This document shows, piece after piece, positions 7,339 to 13,580 of a stretch of DNA of 13,580 nucleotides. A program made the position numbers and the translations under genes. Source of the DNA: Bacteroidota bacterium (GTDB taxonomy: Bacteria; Bacteroidota; Bacteroidia; NS11-12g; UBA955); assembly GCA_947450015.1 (NCBI GenBank), contig CANFUB010000041.1:1-13580 (forward strand). The letters run 5' to 3'. The notes beneath the pieces are model-generated. The model was given only the letters and a program-made list of their open reading frames with translations, searched no databases and had not been told where the DNA came from. Position 1 is the first letter of the stretch. Every line of letters starts with the position of its first letter.

Positions 7339-9609
7339 ATGCAGAAAAAAATCATCTTTTATTGTTTAATCCTTTTTACCCAAACCATTTGGGCGCAAAA
7401 CAAACCTGTGGCCATTGGCAATTGGCGCATACACCTGAATTATCAAAATGTAAAACAAGTAGCCGAAGTGGGCAACAAATTGTATTGTGCTTCTGCTAAT
7501 GGACTTTATTACTACGACAAAGAAGCGGGAGTTACCGAACGCCTCTCACCTATCAATGGGTTCAGTGGCTACCTTGTAGATGCCTTGCATACTGTAGAAA
7601 GCAAAGACCTCTTAATTATTGCCTATAGCGATGGCACTATCGAATTTGTAAAGAACACCACGGTTACAATTAACGAGGACCTTAAAAGAAAAACCATTAT
7701 TGGCGACAAACGCATCAACCACATCAACAGCGTGGGTGATTTTGCATACTTCAGTACTTCTTTCGGATTACTCGAATACAACTTAACAAAAAATGAATTT
7801 CGAAATTCTTATTTGAACATTGGTCCCAATGGTGCGCAAATTGAAATACTTAGCTCTGCGGTGCTGAATGACACCATTTTTGTAAGCACTAAATTGGGCA
7901 TCCTAAAAGGCTCATTGGCGGCTAATATTAATTTATCGGATTATAACAACTGGACTTTTAGCAAAACAGCCACCATACAAAGCACACATATTGCAGCTTT
8001 CAATAACCATTTGTATAGCGAGGTAGATAGCATGCTTTATACTTACAAACAAGGTACTTGGAATTTGTATGAGAACGACAGCAATTTAATCGTTACCAAC
8101 ATCAATGTATTTCACAACAAATTGGTGACTGGTGTTTTCGGGAAATACATTATCACAGAAGATGCGGCTTCACAAAAAACCTATACGCCTGTGAATGTGA
8201 TGAACTATTGTATCCTTGCAAAAGACAATGACTATTGGCATGCCAGTCCACAATACGGTTTGGTATCCATGGGCAATGCTGGTAGTTTTTCATTTTATCC
8301 AAATGGCCCACGTTCCAAAGACAATTTCAATTTTGTGAATGCCAACGGCAAATTGTATTGCAGCGCTGGCGCTTTTTCTTCCACTACTTATGCCCCTTCG
8401 TTTAACAGCAATCGCTTTTACGCATTTGATAATTTTAATTGGCAAAATTCCGAACCGAGTGCATTAACCGATAAGCTATTCGATTATACCTACATGGCCA
8501 CTAACAAAGCCAATGGTTTAATGTATGTTGCTAGTCATGGTAATGGTCTTTTACAAGTTCAAAATGGCAATGTCTTAAAAGTTTATGATACGGCCAATTC
8601 TCCTTTGCAAAAAAGGGCTGGCCTGTTTTGCATTGTTTCTGGTATAGCATTCGACAAAGGCAACAATTTATGGGTGAGTAATTTTGACATAGACAGTGCC
8701 TTGTTGCAATTTTCGAATAAAGGCGCATGGACCCGCTACAAGCTTCCTTTAAAACAATTGGGCCCAATTTCAATCGATAACAAAGGTAACAAATGGATCA
8801 TCACACCGCGCTCGGGCACTAACAATGGCATGCTGTTTTTTAGTGATAAAGGCACCCCAACGAAAACCGATGATTTTACAATTTTAATTAATAACAACAA
8901 AGGGTCTGGCAACTTACCATCGAATACAATAACGGCTTTGGCCTTTTCAAAAGATGGAGAATTATTGGTGGGCACCGACCAAGGTTATGGTCGTATCCGC
9001 TCGCCCAATAATATCTTGACGGGAGGCAATTACGATTTCGAACGCATCATTGTATCGGTTGAAGCAGGCACCAATTTAGGTGGCTACTTACTGGGCAGCG
9101 AGTATATTAATTGTATTACATTAGATGGGGCCGACCGCAGATGGATAGGCACTAACAACGGTGCTTGGTTATTGGCCGAAGACGGTGAAACCATCTTACA
9201 ACATTTTACCACAGAGAACTCGCCTTTGCTATCGAACAATGTCAATTCAATTGGTATTATGGATGGCACTGGCGAAGTATTTTTTGGCACAGATAGAGGC
9301 ATTATTTCATATAGAAGCGATGCTTTAAATGAAAGCAAAGATTTATCTAAAATTGTGATTTATCCGAATCCAGTAAAGCCCGACTTTGATGGCGAAATTG
9401 CCATTACGGGTTTGGCAAGTAATACGCTCGTAAAAATTACTGATATCAATGGACAATTGGTTTACCAAACTACTAGCAATGGCGGTATGGCCACTTGGAA
9501 TTGCAGAACTTTCGATGGCACGCGACCAGCCACTGGGGTGTATCTTGCTTTTTGTATCAATGCCGATGGTACCCAAACAGGCATGGGTAAAATATTGTTT
9601 ATCAAATAA
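7339..9609 (+). CDS. porZ: T9SS surface protein PorZ-like (beta-propellers plus C-terminal sorting domain)
   Basis: A 756-residue exported protein that reads as PorZ, a surface component of the type IX secretion attachment complex; in Porphyromonas gingivalis it binds anionic LPS for delivery to the sortase PorU. The signal peptide ends near WAQ (about residue 20). The mature start, with GNWRIHLNYQNV then KLYCASANGLYYYD and LSPINGFSG, is characteristic of the PorZ first propeller. Later repeats of the two-component-regulator propeller kind follow (for example NLWVSN, KWIITPRSG, LLVGTDQGYGRI, RWIGTNNGAWL). The last 86 residues (from 671) form a T9SS-type C-terminal domain with YPNPV, DINGQLVYQ, GVYLAF and KILFIK. 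Length is close to the P. gingivalis protein. ATG 7339 is preferred; an in-frame TTG at 7327 would add four residues without changing the signal peptide. Pairing with recO supports the call. Confidence 0.85.
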   Translation: MQKKIIFYCLILFTQTIWAQNKPVAIGNWRIHLNYQNVKQVAEVGNKLYCASANGLYYYDKEAGVTERLSPINGFSGYLVDALHTVESKDLLIIAYSDGTIEFVKNTTVTINEDLKRKTIIGDKRINHINSVGDFAYFSTSFGLLEYNLTKNEFRNSYLNIGPNGAQIEILSSAVLNDTIFVSTKLGILKGSLAANINLSDYNNWTFSKTATIQSTHIAAFNNHLYSEVDSMLYTYKQGTWNLYENDSNLIVTNINVFHNKLVTGVFGKYIITEDAASQKTYTPVNVMNYCILAKDNDYWHASPQYGLVSMGNAGSFSFYPNGPRSKDNFNFVNANGKLYCSAGAFSSTTYAPSFNSNRFYAFDNFNWQNSEPSALTDKLFDYTYMATNKANGLMYVASHGNGLLQVQNGNVLKVYDTANSPLQKRAGLFCIVSGIAFDKGNNLWVSNFDIDSALLQFSNKGAWTRYKLPLKQLGPISIDNKGNKWIITPRSGTNNGMLFFSDKGTPTKTDDFTILINNNKGSGNLPSNTITALAFSKDGELLVGTDQGYGRIRSPNNILTGGNYDFERIIVSVEAGTNLGGYLLGSEYINCITLDGADRRWIGTNNGAWLLAEDGETILQHFTTENSPLLSNNVNSIGIMDGTGEVFFGTDRGIISYRSDALNESKDLSKIVIYPNPVKPDFDGEIAITGLASNTLVKITDINGQLVYQTTSNGGMATWNCRTFDGTRPATGVYLAFCINADGTQTGMGKILFIK

Positions 9610-9617
9610 AATTAGTT

Positions 9618-10328
9618 TTGATTACCAAAACCAAAGGCATTGTATTAAAGACTATCAAGTATGGCGATGCATCGGCCATCACTAAAATATTTACCGAAGA
9701 ATTTGGTTTGATAGGTTTTCACATTCCATCGCTTTTTAAAAACAAGGGGCGCATTAAACCCTCGCATTTACAAGCTTTAAATTGTGTTGAAATTTCTTTC
9801 AATTTAAGCAATGTAAAAAATCTCTATGCCATCAAAGATTTAACCTGTCATTTTCATTTTAGTAGCGGGCAGTTTTCGCAGCAAGCCTATTACAATGTTA
9901 TTGTCGAATTGATTACGCAAAGCATCAAAGAAAACGAACACAATACGAGCTTATTTGCCTACTTATACCAACAATTAATTCCTTCTTTAAACGAACACAC
10001 CGGCTTTTGGCAATTGCCCACCGCCATGCTACAAATTTTGTATCACTATGGTTGTGCACCCAATACCGATGGGTATGAGAACAACCATGTATTGGATTTA
10101 CAAAATGGCATATTTTCTGAATCATTTTTAGAAGCCTATTATACTGCAACGCCTGCTGTAAGCCATGTCATCTATAATATTTTGGCCCATGGCTCCGAAC
10201 AGCTACAACAAGATGGTACCCTGAGACACCAAACTATAGAATCACTGATTGATTATTTCCGATTACATATCAACGAATCCTTCGACCTAAAAAGCAGAGA
10301 AGTTTTGTGGCAAGTAATGAAAGGATAA
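9618..10328 (+). CDS. recO: DNA repair protein RecO (TTG start)
   Basis: RecO works with RecF and RecR to load RecA onto SSB-coated single-stranded DNA. The 236 residues begin with the classic N-terminal OB-fold strand ITKTKGIVLKTIKYGDAS, then GLIGFHIPSLFKNKGRIKPSHLQAL. The C-terminal helical part contains YHYGCAPN and LDLQNGIFSE, a form I associate with Bacteroidota RecO; no CxxC zinc pairs are present. The start must be TTG at 9618: the conserved N-terminus begins at the next codon, no in-frame ATG exists nearby upstream, and an internal start would delete the OB fold. It lies 8 bp after the porZ stop and is probably translated from the porZ transcript. Soon after its stop begins a TTTGATAAT-type repeat that continues into a dispersed element. 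Confidence 0.93.
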   Translation: MITKTKGIVLKTIKYGDASAITKIFTEEFGLIGFHIPSLFKNKGRIKPSHLQALNCVEISFNLSNVKNLYAIKDLTCHFHFSSGQFSQQAYYNVIVELITQSIKENEHNTSLFAYLYQQLIPSLNEHTGFWQLPTAMLQILYHYGCAPNTDGYENNHVLDLQNGIFSESFLEAYYTATPAVSHVIYNILAHGSEQLQQDGTLRHQTIESLIDYFRLHINESFDLKSREVLWQVMKG

Positions 10329-10329
10329 T

Positions 10330-10390
10330 TCAATTTGATAATGTGATAATTTGATAATGCTTTTAATTGTTTTTTAATGGCATTAATGAA
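10330..10390 (+). repeat. Dispersed intergenic element, copy A, with TTTGATAAT microsatellite
   Basis: One base after the recO stop a degenerate repeat based on TTTGATAAT/GTGATAAT runs to 10359. It is followed directly by CTTTTAATTGTTTTTTAA (10360-10377), three unmatched bases, and CATTAATGAA (10381-10390). The same two words, in the same order and spacing, recur at 13475-13505 after the DUF1456 gene. Beyond 10390 the two copies stay loosely similar (GGTTATA against CGTTATA). In this copy TAATGC (10355-10360) and GCATTA (10380-10385) could form a 6-bp stem around the T-rich core. Confidence 0.75.
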
Positions 10391-10456
10391 CTCATGGTTA
10401 TACGAATTAACCTTGTGCTGAATACCCCTACCAATAATTAAAACGACAAACTTTTA

Positions 10457-10469
10457 GCTCCGAAGGAGC
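10457..10469. repeat. GCTCC-GAA-GGAGC hairpin (REP-like)
   Basis: A perfect 5-bp GC-rich inverted repeat with a 3-nt loop, in the setting TTTTAGCTCCGAAGGAGCGA. From memory, hairpins of the form AGCTCC-nnn-GGAGCG are common intergenic repeats in Bacteroidota. No T tract follows, so a canonical terminator is not supported. Confidence 0.55.
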
Positions 10470-10491
10470 GAAATCTTAGTAACACGTAAAA

Positions 10492-10509
10492 ACATACCAC
10501 TCGGTATGT
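10492..10509. repeat. ACATACC-ACTC-GGTATGT hairpin
   Basis: A perfect 7-bp inverted repeat with a 4-nt loop, 22 nt after the GCTCC hairpin and 12 nt before the tandem array. It has no flanking T tract. Role unknown; it may belong to the same mobile or REP-like insertion as its neighbour. Confidence 0.5.
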
Positions 10510-10521
10510 AAAATCAAGTCC

Positions 10522-10794
10522 ACTGCCTATAAGAGTATATCGAAGCAACAAAGCGCTTCCATTCCACAACCTCCATCGCAAGCATACTGCCGACTGCCTA
10601 CTGCTTACTGCCTACTGCCTATAATAGTATATCGAAGCAACCAAGCGCTACCCAACCACAACCCAATTCGCAAGCTGCTACTGCCGACTGCCTCCTGCTT
10701 ACTGCCTATAATAGTATATCGAAGCAACCAAGCGCTACCCAACCACAACCCAATTCGCAAGCTGCTACTGCCGACTGCTTACTGCCTACTGCCT
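10522..10794. repeat. Three-copy composite tandem repeat with embedded heptamer arrays
   Basis: Three units begin at 10522, 10614 and 10701 (periods 92 and 87 bp). Each is a core of 64, 66 and 66 bp containing ACTGCCTATAA, GTATATCGAAGCAAC and CGCAAGC, followed by heptamers of the family ACTGCCG/ACTGCCT/ACTGCTT: four (10586-10613), three (10680-10700) and four (10767-10794). Cores 2 and 3 are identical over 66 bp, and the identity runs on into the heptamers for about 78 bp; core 1 is diverged by several substitutions and a 2-bp length difference. There is no long ORF and no codon-like period (7 bp). The array stops 2 bp before the fbp 3' hairpin. The rest of the gene-free interval 10329-10805 holds the dispersed element and two hairpins described separately. 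Confidence 0.92.
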
Positions 10795-10795
10795 A

Positions 10796-10820
10796 CTTTT
10801 GAATGCTACGCATTCAAAAG
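10796..10820 (-). terminator. Hairpin containing the fbp stop codon; possible terminator
   Basis: CTTTTGAATGC (10796-10806) and GCATTCAAAAG (10810-10820) are a perfect 11-bp inverted repeat with a 3-nt loop. The fbp TAG stop (10806-10808, minus strand) sits at the junction of arm and loop, so one arm is the last codons of fbp. No U tract follows on the minus strand, so it is either a non-canonical terminator or a 3'-end stabilising stem. Confidence 0.5.
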
Positions 10821-11804
10821 TCTCTCCACATGCTCAACCATTTCAACAGAACCAATGATTAAAGGCGTGCGTTGGTGTAAGTTTTCTGGCTGTATTTCCA
10901 TGATTCTTTGAGAACCTGTGGTGGCTTTACCACCTGCTTGCTCAACCAAAAAGGCCATTGGATTGCACTCATATAGTAAACGCAGTTTACCATTTGGCGC
11001 TTTAGCGGTAGCAGGATATAAATAGATACCACCTTTTAATAAGTTTCTATGAAAATCTGCGATTAAGGAACCAATGTACCTAGCAGAGTATGGACGTTTC
11101 TCTTCTTTGTTATTGCCTTTGCACCAGTTTACATACTCAATAACACCTGGGTGAAATTCATTTAAATTACCTTCGTTCACAGAGAAAATACTGCCATTCG
11201 AAGGGGTTTTAATTTCAGGATGTGATAAGCAAAACTCCATGATAGAATCATCGAGTGTAAAGCCATTCACGCCACTGCCCGTTGTGTAAACAAGCATGGT
11301 AGCGGTACCATAAATAACATAACCTGCAGCCACTTGATGCACGCCTGCTTGCATGATATCTTCGTTGTCTACTGGTTTATCGGGTGACAATCTTTTATAA
11401 ATAGAGAAAATAGAACCGATAGAGGCATTCACATCGATGTTCGATGAACCATCTAATGGGTCGATGGCTAAAATATATTTTGCATTTGCACCATTCGGGC
11501 ACCAATGAATATCATCGTCTTCTTCTGAAACCACACAAATACAATCGCCACTTAGGTCCATTAAACGTTTGAACACATCGTTGCTGATCACATCTAATTT
11601 CTTTTGCTCTTCGCCTTGCACATTGGTTTCACCAAAATTACCCAAGATATCAATTAAACCAGCCTTGCGCACATCTCTGTTAATCATTTTGGCGGCCAAC
11701 TGTATATCTCTAAAAATGCGCGACAAACTGCCCTTTACAAATGGGAATTGATTTTGTTGGTCGGCAATGAATTGGTTCAGGGTGATGATTGTATTTTTTT
11801 GCAT
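10806..11804 (-). CDS. fbp: Class I fructose-1,6-bisphosphatase
   Basis: This enzyme hydrolyses fructose-1,6-bisphosphate to fructose-6-phosphate in gluconeogenesis, in the cytoplasm. The 332 residues are typical of the class I family. Seen in order: the N-terminal helical region (GSLSRIFRDIQLAAKMIN, about 25-42) where AMP binds in allosteric relatives; metal ligands in VSEEDDD (Glu94, Glu95); the signature AIDPLDGSSNID with Asp115 and Asp118; the sugar-phosphate block RYIGSLIADFHRNLLKGGIYLYP (242-264); and LLYECNPMAFLVEQAGG with Glu279. All catalytic residues are present. The start is ATG at 11804, 33 nt behind a minus-strand -7 box that abuts the lysC box. The stop codon is embedded in a hairpin. 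Confidence 0.97.
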   Translation of the reverse strand: MQKNTIITLNQFIADQQNQFPFVKGSLSRIFRDIQLAAKMINRDVRKAGLIDILGNFGETNVQGEEQKKLDVISNDVFKRLMDLSGDCICVVSEEDDDIHWCPNGANAKYILAIDPLDGSSNIDVNASIGSIFSIYKRLSPDKPVDNEDIMQAGVHQVAAGYVIYGTATMLVYTTGSGVNGFTLDDSIMEFCLSHPEIKTPSNGSIFSVNEGNLNEFHPGVIEYVNWCKGNNKEEKRPYSARYIGSLIADFHRNLLKGGIYLYPATAKAPNGKLRLLYECNPMAFLVEQAGGKATTGSQRIMEIQPENLHQRTPLIIGSVEMVEHVERLLNA

Positions 11805-11829
11805 ATGTTATTAATTTATTTGCTTTAAT

Positions 11830-11845
11830 TACTTTTGCAAAAATA
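11830..11845. promoter_or_regulatory. Bidirectional fbp/lysC promoter core: two abutting -7 boxes
   Basis: TACTTTTG (11830-11837, plus strand) and TATTTTTG on the minus strand (11838-11845) both match TAnnTTTG fully and touch, forming the near-palindrome TACTTTTGCAAAAATA. The first lies 17 nt before the lysC ATG, the second 33 nt before the fbp ATG. Neither has a clear TTTG at -33; the minus-strand box has TTTA at about the right place (11866-11869). The two polymerase footprints would overlap almost entirely. Confidence 0.6.
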
Positions 11846-11854
11846 CGCAAAAGA

Positions 11855-13120
11855 ATGAAAGTCTTTAAATTTGGTGGCGCATCTGTGAAAGATGCTGATG
11901 CAGTAAGGAATGTAGGACATATTATTGCCCAATATACTGGTGAAAAACTATTGGTTATTATTTCGGCAATGGGTAAAAACACCAACAAATTGGAAGAATT
12001 GGTAGAAGCTTTTTGGAAAAACGAAACCGAAAAAAAGCAACAAATCATCCAAGAACTCAAAGATTTTCATTTTAAAATAGCCAATGATTTAATTGCCGAC
12101 CCTAAGCACCATATTTTTTCTGACCTAGAAGATTTATTAATGGAGTTGGAATGTGTAGTTGAAAAAAAATACAACAATGTAAGTTATGATGAAATTTACG
12201 ATGGCATTATTTGTTATGGTGAATTACTATCAACAAAAATTGTATGCGATTACTTACAAAGCATAGATACCAAAATTAAATGGGTAGATGCGCGCAACTT
12301 TATTCAAACCGATAGCAACTTTAGAGAAGGGCGTGTGAAGTGGACCGAAACCGAAGAAACCGTTAAGCGCATTTTAAAACCTTATATTGACAGAAGCATA
12401 GTGATTACCCAAGGTTTTATTGGTAGAGACGAGCATAACAACACCACTACACTAGGCAGAGAAGGATCGGATTACAGTGCTGCTATATTTGCTTATTGCC
12501 TCGATGCACAAGATGTAACCATTTGGAAAGATGTAGCGGGTGTGATGAATGCCGACCCTAAACAATTTGCAGAGGCTGTAAAATTAGAGGCCATTAATTA
12601 CAACCAAGCCATTGAGTTGGCCTATTATGGCGCTTCGGTCATTCACCCTAAAACCATTCAACCCTTAAAAAGTAAAAACATTCAATTGAATGTAAATTCC
12701 TTTATAAATATTTCAGCCATTGGCACTGCAGTAAATAATACCGCTCCTGCCCTCACCAACGAGTGCTACATCATCAAAGACAAACAAACTTTATTATCTA
12801 TCTCAACAAAGAACTATTCCTTTATTGCCGAAGATAATTTGAGTGCCATATTCGATGCTTTTGCCAAATTCAAAGTACGTATTAATGTGATGCAAAATTC
12901 GGCCATTAGCTTCTCCGCTTGTTGCGACACCAAAGAAGATAAGATCAATGAAATGATCCAAGCACTGGCCGATGAATACAGCATTGAACAACAAACCGAT
13001 TGTACTTTGTTAACCATTTACAACGCCAAAAAAGAGAACGCCATTCCTAGTTTTTTAAACACTAAAAAAGTGATGTTGAACCAGGAATTAGGCATAGCCC
13101 GTCAACTGGTATTGGCTTAA
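11855..13120 (+). CDS. lysC: Monofunctional aspartate kinase
   Basis: Aspartate kinase phosphorylates aspartate, the entry step to lysine/diaminopimelate, methionine and threonine. The 421 residues start with the family signature KFGGASV (Lys5-Phe-Gly-Gly), followed by GELLSTKIV (Glu123), ITQGFIG (184-190), TTLGREGSDYSAA (198-210) and WKDVAGVMNADP (224-235). From about residue 312 a C-terminal ACT-type regulatory region follows (for example LLSISTKNYSF and INVMQNSAISFSACC), usually the site of end-product feedback. No homoserine dehydrogenase domain is attached, so it is not a ThrA-type fusion. ATG 11855 is chosen because KFGG sits four residues behind it as in homologues; an upstream in-frame codon at 11789 would add 22 unrelated residues and run through the promoter into fbp. 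Which amino acid controls it cannot be read. Confidence 0.95.
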   Translation: MKVFKFGGASVKDADAVRNVGHIIAQYTGEKLLVIISAMGKNTNKLEELVEAFWKNETEKKQQIIQELKDFHFKIANDLIADPKHHIFSDLEDLLMELECVVEKKYNNVSYDEIYDGIICYGELLSTKIVCDYLQSIDTKIKWVDARNFIQTDSNFREGRVKWTETEETVKRILKPYIDRSIVITQGFIGRDEHNNTTTLGREGSDYSAAIFAYCLDAQDVTIWKDVAGVMNADPKQFAEAVKLEAINYNQAIELAYYGASVIHPKTIQPLKSKNIQLNVNSFINISAIGTAVNNTAPALTNECYIIKDKQTLLSISTKNYSFIAEDNLSAIFDAFAKFKVRINVMQNSAISFSACCDTKEDKINEMIQALADEYSIEQQTDCTLLTIYNAKKENAIPSFLNTKKVMLNQELGIARQLVLA

Positions 13121-13155
13121 TTTTTTTTAGCTTAATTTTACAAACACAATTCCCC

Positions 13156-13401
13156 ATGTCAAACAACGATATTCTTAAAAAACTGCGTGTGGCTTTGCAC
13201 TTGCGCAACGACCAAATAGTAGAGATTCTAAAACTTGTAGATTTTAAAATTACGACCAGCGAATTAGGCGCATTTTTTCGGGCCGACGACCATCCCAATT
13301 TCAAACCTTTAGGCGATCAAATATTGCGCAATTTTTTAAATGGCCTAATCATCCACATGCGTGGTCCTTTAGACAAACCTAAAGAGAATGAATCAATTTG
13401 A
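13156..13401 (+). CDS. Single-repeat DUF1456 (YehS-like) protein
   Basis: An 81-residue protein of the DUF1456 family, function unknown. It contains one copy of the family repeat: NNDILKKLRVALHLRND, then IVEILKLVDFKITTSELGAFFRADDHPNF and a C-terminal block with DQILRNFLNGLIIHMRG. As I recall, Escherichia coli YehS is about 156 residues with two such repeats, and this protein is closest to the second. No remnant of another repeat is visible downstream, so it looks like a natural one-repeat form. The start is ATG, 35 bp after lysC; the preceding TAATTTTA (13133-13140) resembles a -7 box but lacks the final G, so read-through from lysC is also possible. The TGA stop (13399-13401) lies inside the first unit of an 8-bp microsatellite. 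Confidence 0.85.
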   Translation: MSNNDILKKLRVALHLRNDQIVEILKLVDFKITTSELGAFFRADDHPNFKPLGDQILRNFLNGLIIHMRGPLDKPKENESI

Positions 13402-13427
13402 TGATTTGATGATTTGATGATTTGATG
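13396..13427 (+). repeat. ATTTGATG octamer microsatellite, four perfect units
   Basis: Four uninterrupted copies of ATTTGATG begin inside the last codons of the DUF1456 gene and supply its TGA stop. The preceding word TCAATTTGAT (13393-13402) is shared with the repeat that follows recO (10330-10339). Confidence 0.9.
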
Positions 13428-13439
13428 ATGATTTTGTCT

Positions 13440-13458
13440 CACTGAGCTTGTCGAAGTG
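13440..13458. repeat. CACTGAGCTTGTCGAAGTG intergenic word
   Basis: A 19-bp word with CACT/AGTG ends, lying between the microsatellite and the dispersed element copy B. I recall GAGCTTGTCGAAG-type words as frequent dispersed repeats in Bacteroidota and other genomes. Only one copy is in this window, so the repeat status rests on memory, not on the sequence. Confidence 0.45.
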
Positions 13459-13474
13459 TGGTAATATATTAAAA

Positions 13475-13505
13475 CTTTTAATTGTTTTTTAACAACATTA
13501 ATGAA
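13475..13505 (+). repeat. Dispersed intergenic element, copy B
   Basis: CTTTTAATTGTTTTTTAA (13475-13492), three differing bases, then CATTAATGAA (13496-13505): 28 of 31 positions equal copy A at 10360-10390, in the same orientation. Weak similarity continues to about 13527 (GTTATAA..TTTAATCC). As in copy A it follows a gene end and a TTTGAT-type microsatellite, here separated by 47 bp that include the GAGCTTGTCGAAG word. Confidence 0.75.
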
Positions 13506-13538
13506 ACTTCGTTATAATGTTTAATCCCAATATTCAAA

Positions 13539-13546
13539 TAGATTTG
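13539..13546 (+). promoter_or_regulatory. -7 promoter box near the right edge
   Basis: TAGATTTG matches TAnnTTTG fully. An ATG follows 6 nt later at 13553, a distance that would leave almost no leader. No clear -33 element is seen. It supports, weakly, a gene starting at the window edge. Confidence 0.3.
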
Positions 13547-13552
13547 TAGTGC

Positions 13553-13580
13553 ATGCAAAATTTTAATGGTCCCGACCCTA
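13553..13580 (+). CDS. Possible start of a further gene, cut by window edge
   Basis: From ATG 13553 the frame stays open for nine residues (MQNFNGPDP) to the end of the window. The only support is the open frame and the -7 box just upstream. Too short to identify, and it may be chance. Confidence 0.25.

Noticed and set aside
9613..9620. TAGTTTTG, a full match to the -7 consensus, just before recO
   Set aside because: It contains the recO TTG start codon itself, so a transcript from it would begin inside the gene and lose the N-terminus; in this AT-rich DNA chance matches are expected.
10586..10794. CRISPR-like look: heptamer runs of 21-28 bp alternating with about 59-66 bp segments
   Set aside because: The intervening segments are copies of one another rather than unique spacers, the short runs are themselves heptamer tandems, and no cas gene is present.
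11710..12060. Minus-strand open frame of 116 codons across the fbp/lysC divergence
   Set aside because: It covers the promoter region and the conserved start of lysC, overlaps fbp in another frame, and its translation looks like low-complexity antisense.
11855..13120. Fused aspartate kinase-homoserine dehydrogenase (ThrA)
   Set aside because: The protein ends after the ACT-type region at 421 residues; no NAD(P)-binding dehydrogenase domain follows.
13402..13580. Remnant of a second DUF1456 repeat after the stop, which would make the gene a pseudogene
   Set aside because: No frame after 13401 contains the family motifs; the sequence is microsatellite and dispersed repeat.

Overview
The window is an ordinary chromosomal stretch of a low-GC member of the Bacteroidota (Bacteroidetes). 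Four things support this. A gene reads as PorZ of the type IX secretion system (T9SS), and a second exported protein carries a T9SS type A C-terminal sorting domain. Most 5' flanks carry the Bacteroidota -7 promoter word TAnnTTTG. Clear Shine-Dalgarno sequences are missing. ligA, a DUF6913 protein and dapA lie in series, an arrangement I associate with this phylum. A member of the Chitinophagia/Sphingobacteriia side is a guess; the genus cannot be read.

Layout. 1-2830 (+): the 3' part of ligA, a DUF6913 protein and dapA. 2834-7135 (-): an exported IgGFc-binding-domain protein with a T9SS sorting tail, a GT-C type membrane glycosyltransferase, and hppD for tyrosine breakdown; hppD and the glycosyltransferase are 25 bp apart and probably share a transcript. 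7339-10328 (+): porZ and recO, 8 bp apart. 10329-10805: a gene-free, repeat-rich interval. 10806-11804 (-): class I fructose-1,6-bisphosphatase (fbp). 11855-13401 (+): aspartate kinase (lysC), diverging from fbp, then a single-repeat DUF1456 protein. 13402-13580: repeats, then perhaps the start of another gene at the right edge.

Functions. lysC and dapA are the entry step of the aspartate family and the first committed step of the lysine/diaminopimelate branch, but they are not adjacent. ligA and recO serve DNA sealing and recombinational repair. porZ belongs to the cell-surface machinery that processes T9SS cargo, and the IgGFc-domain protein looks like such cargo. fbp (gluconeogenesis) and hppD are central and catabolic metabolism.

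No new defence or mobile system was found, and I do not claim one. The unexplained signal is non-coding: a three-copy composite tandem repeat with embedded heptamer arrays between recO and fbp; a two-copy dispersed element placed just after the stop codons of recO and the DUF1456 gene, each time beside a TTTGAT-type microsatellite; and a compact bidirectional fbp/lysC promoter in which two -7 boxes abut as a near-palindrome.
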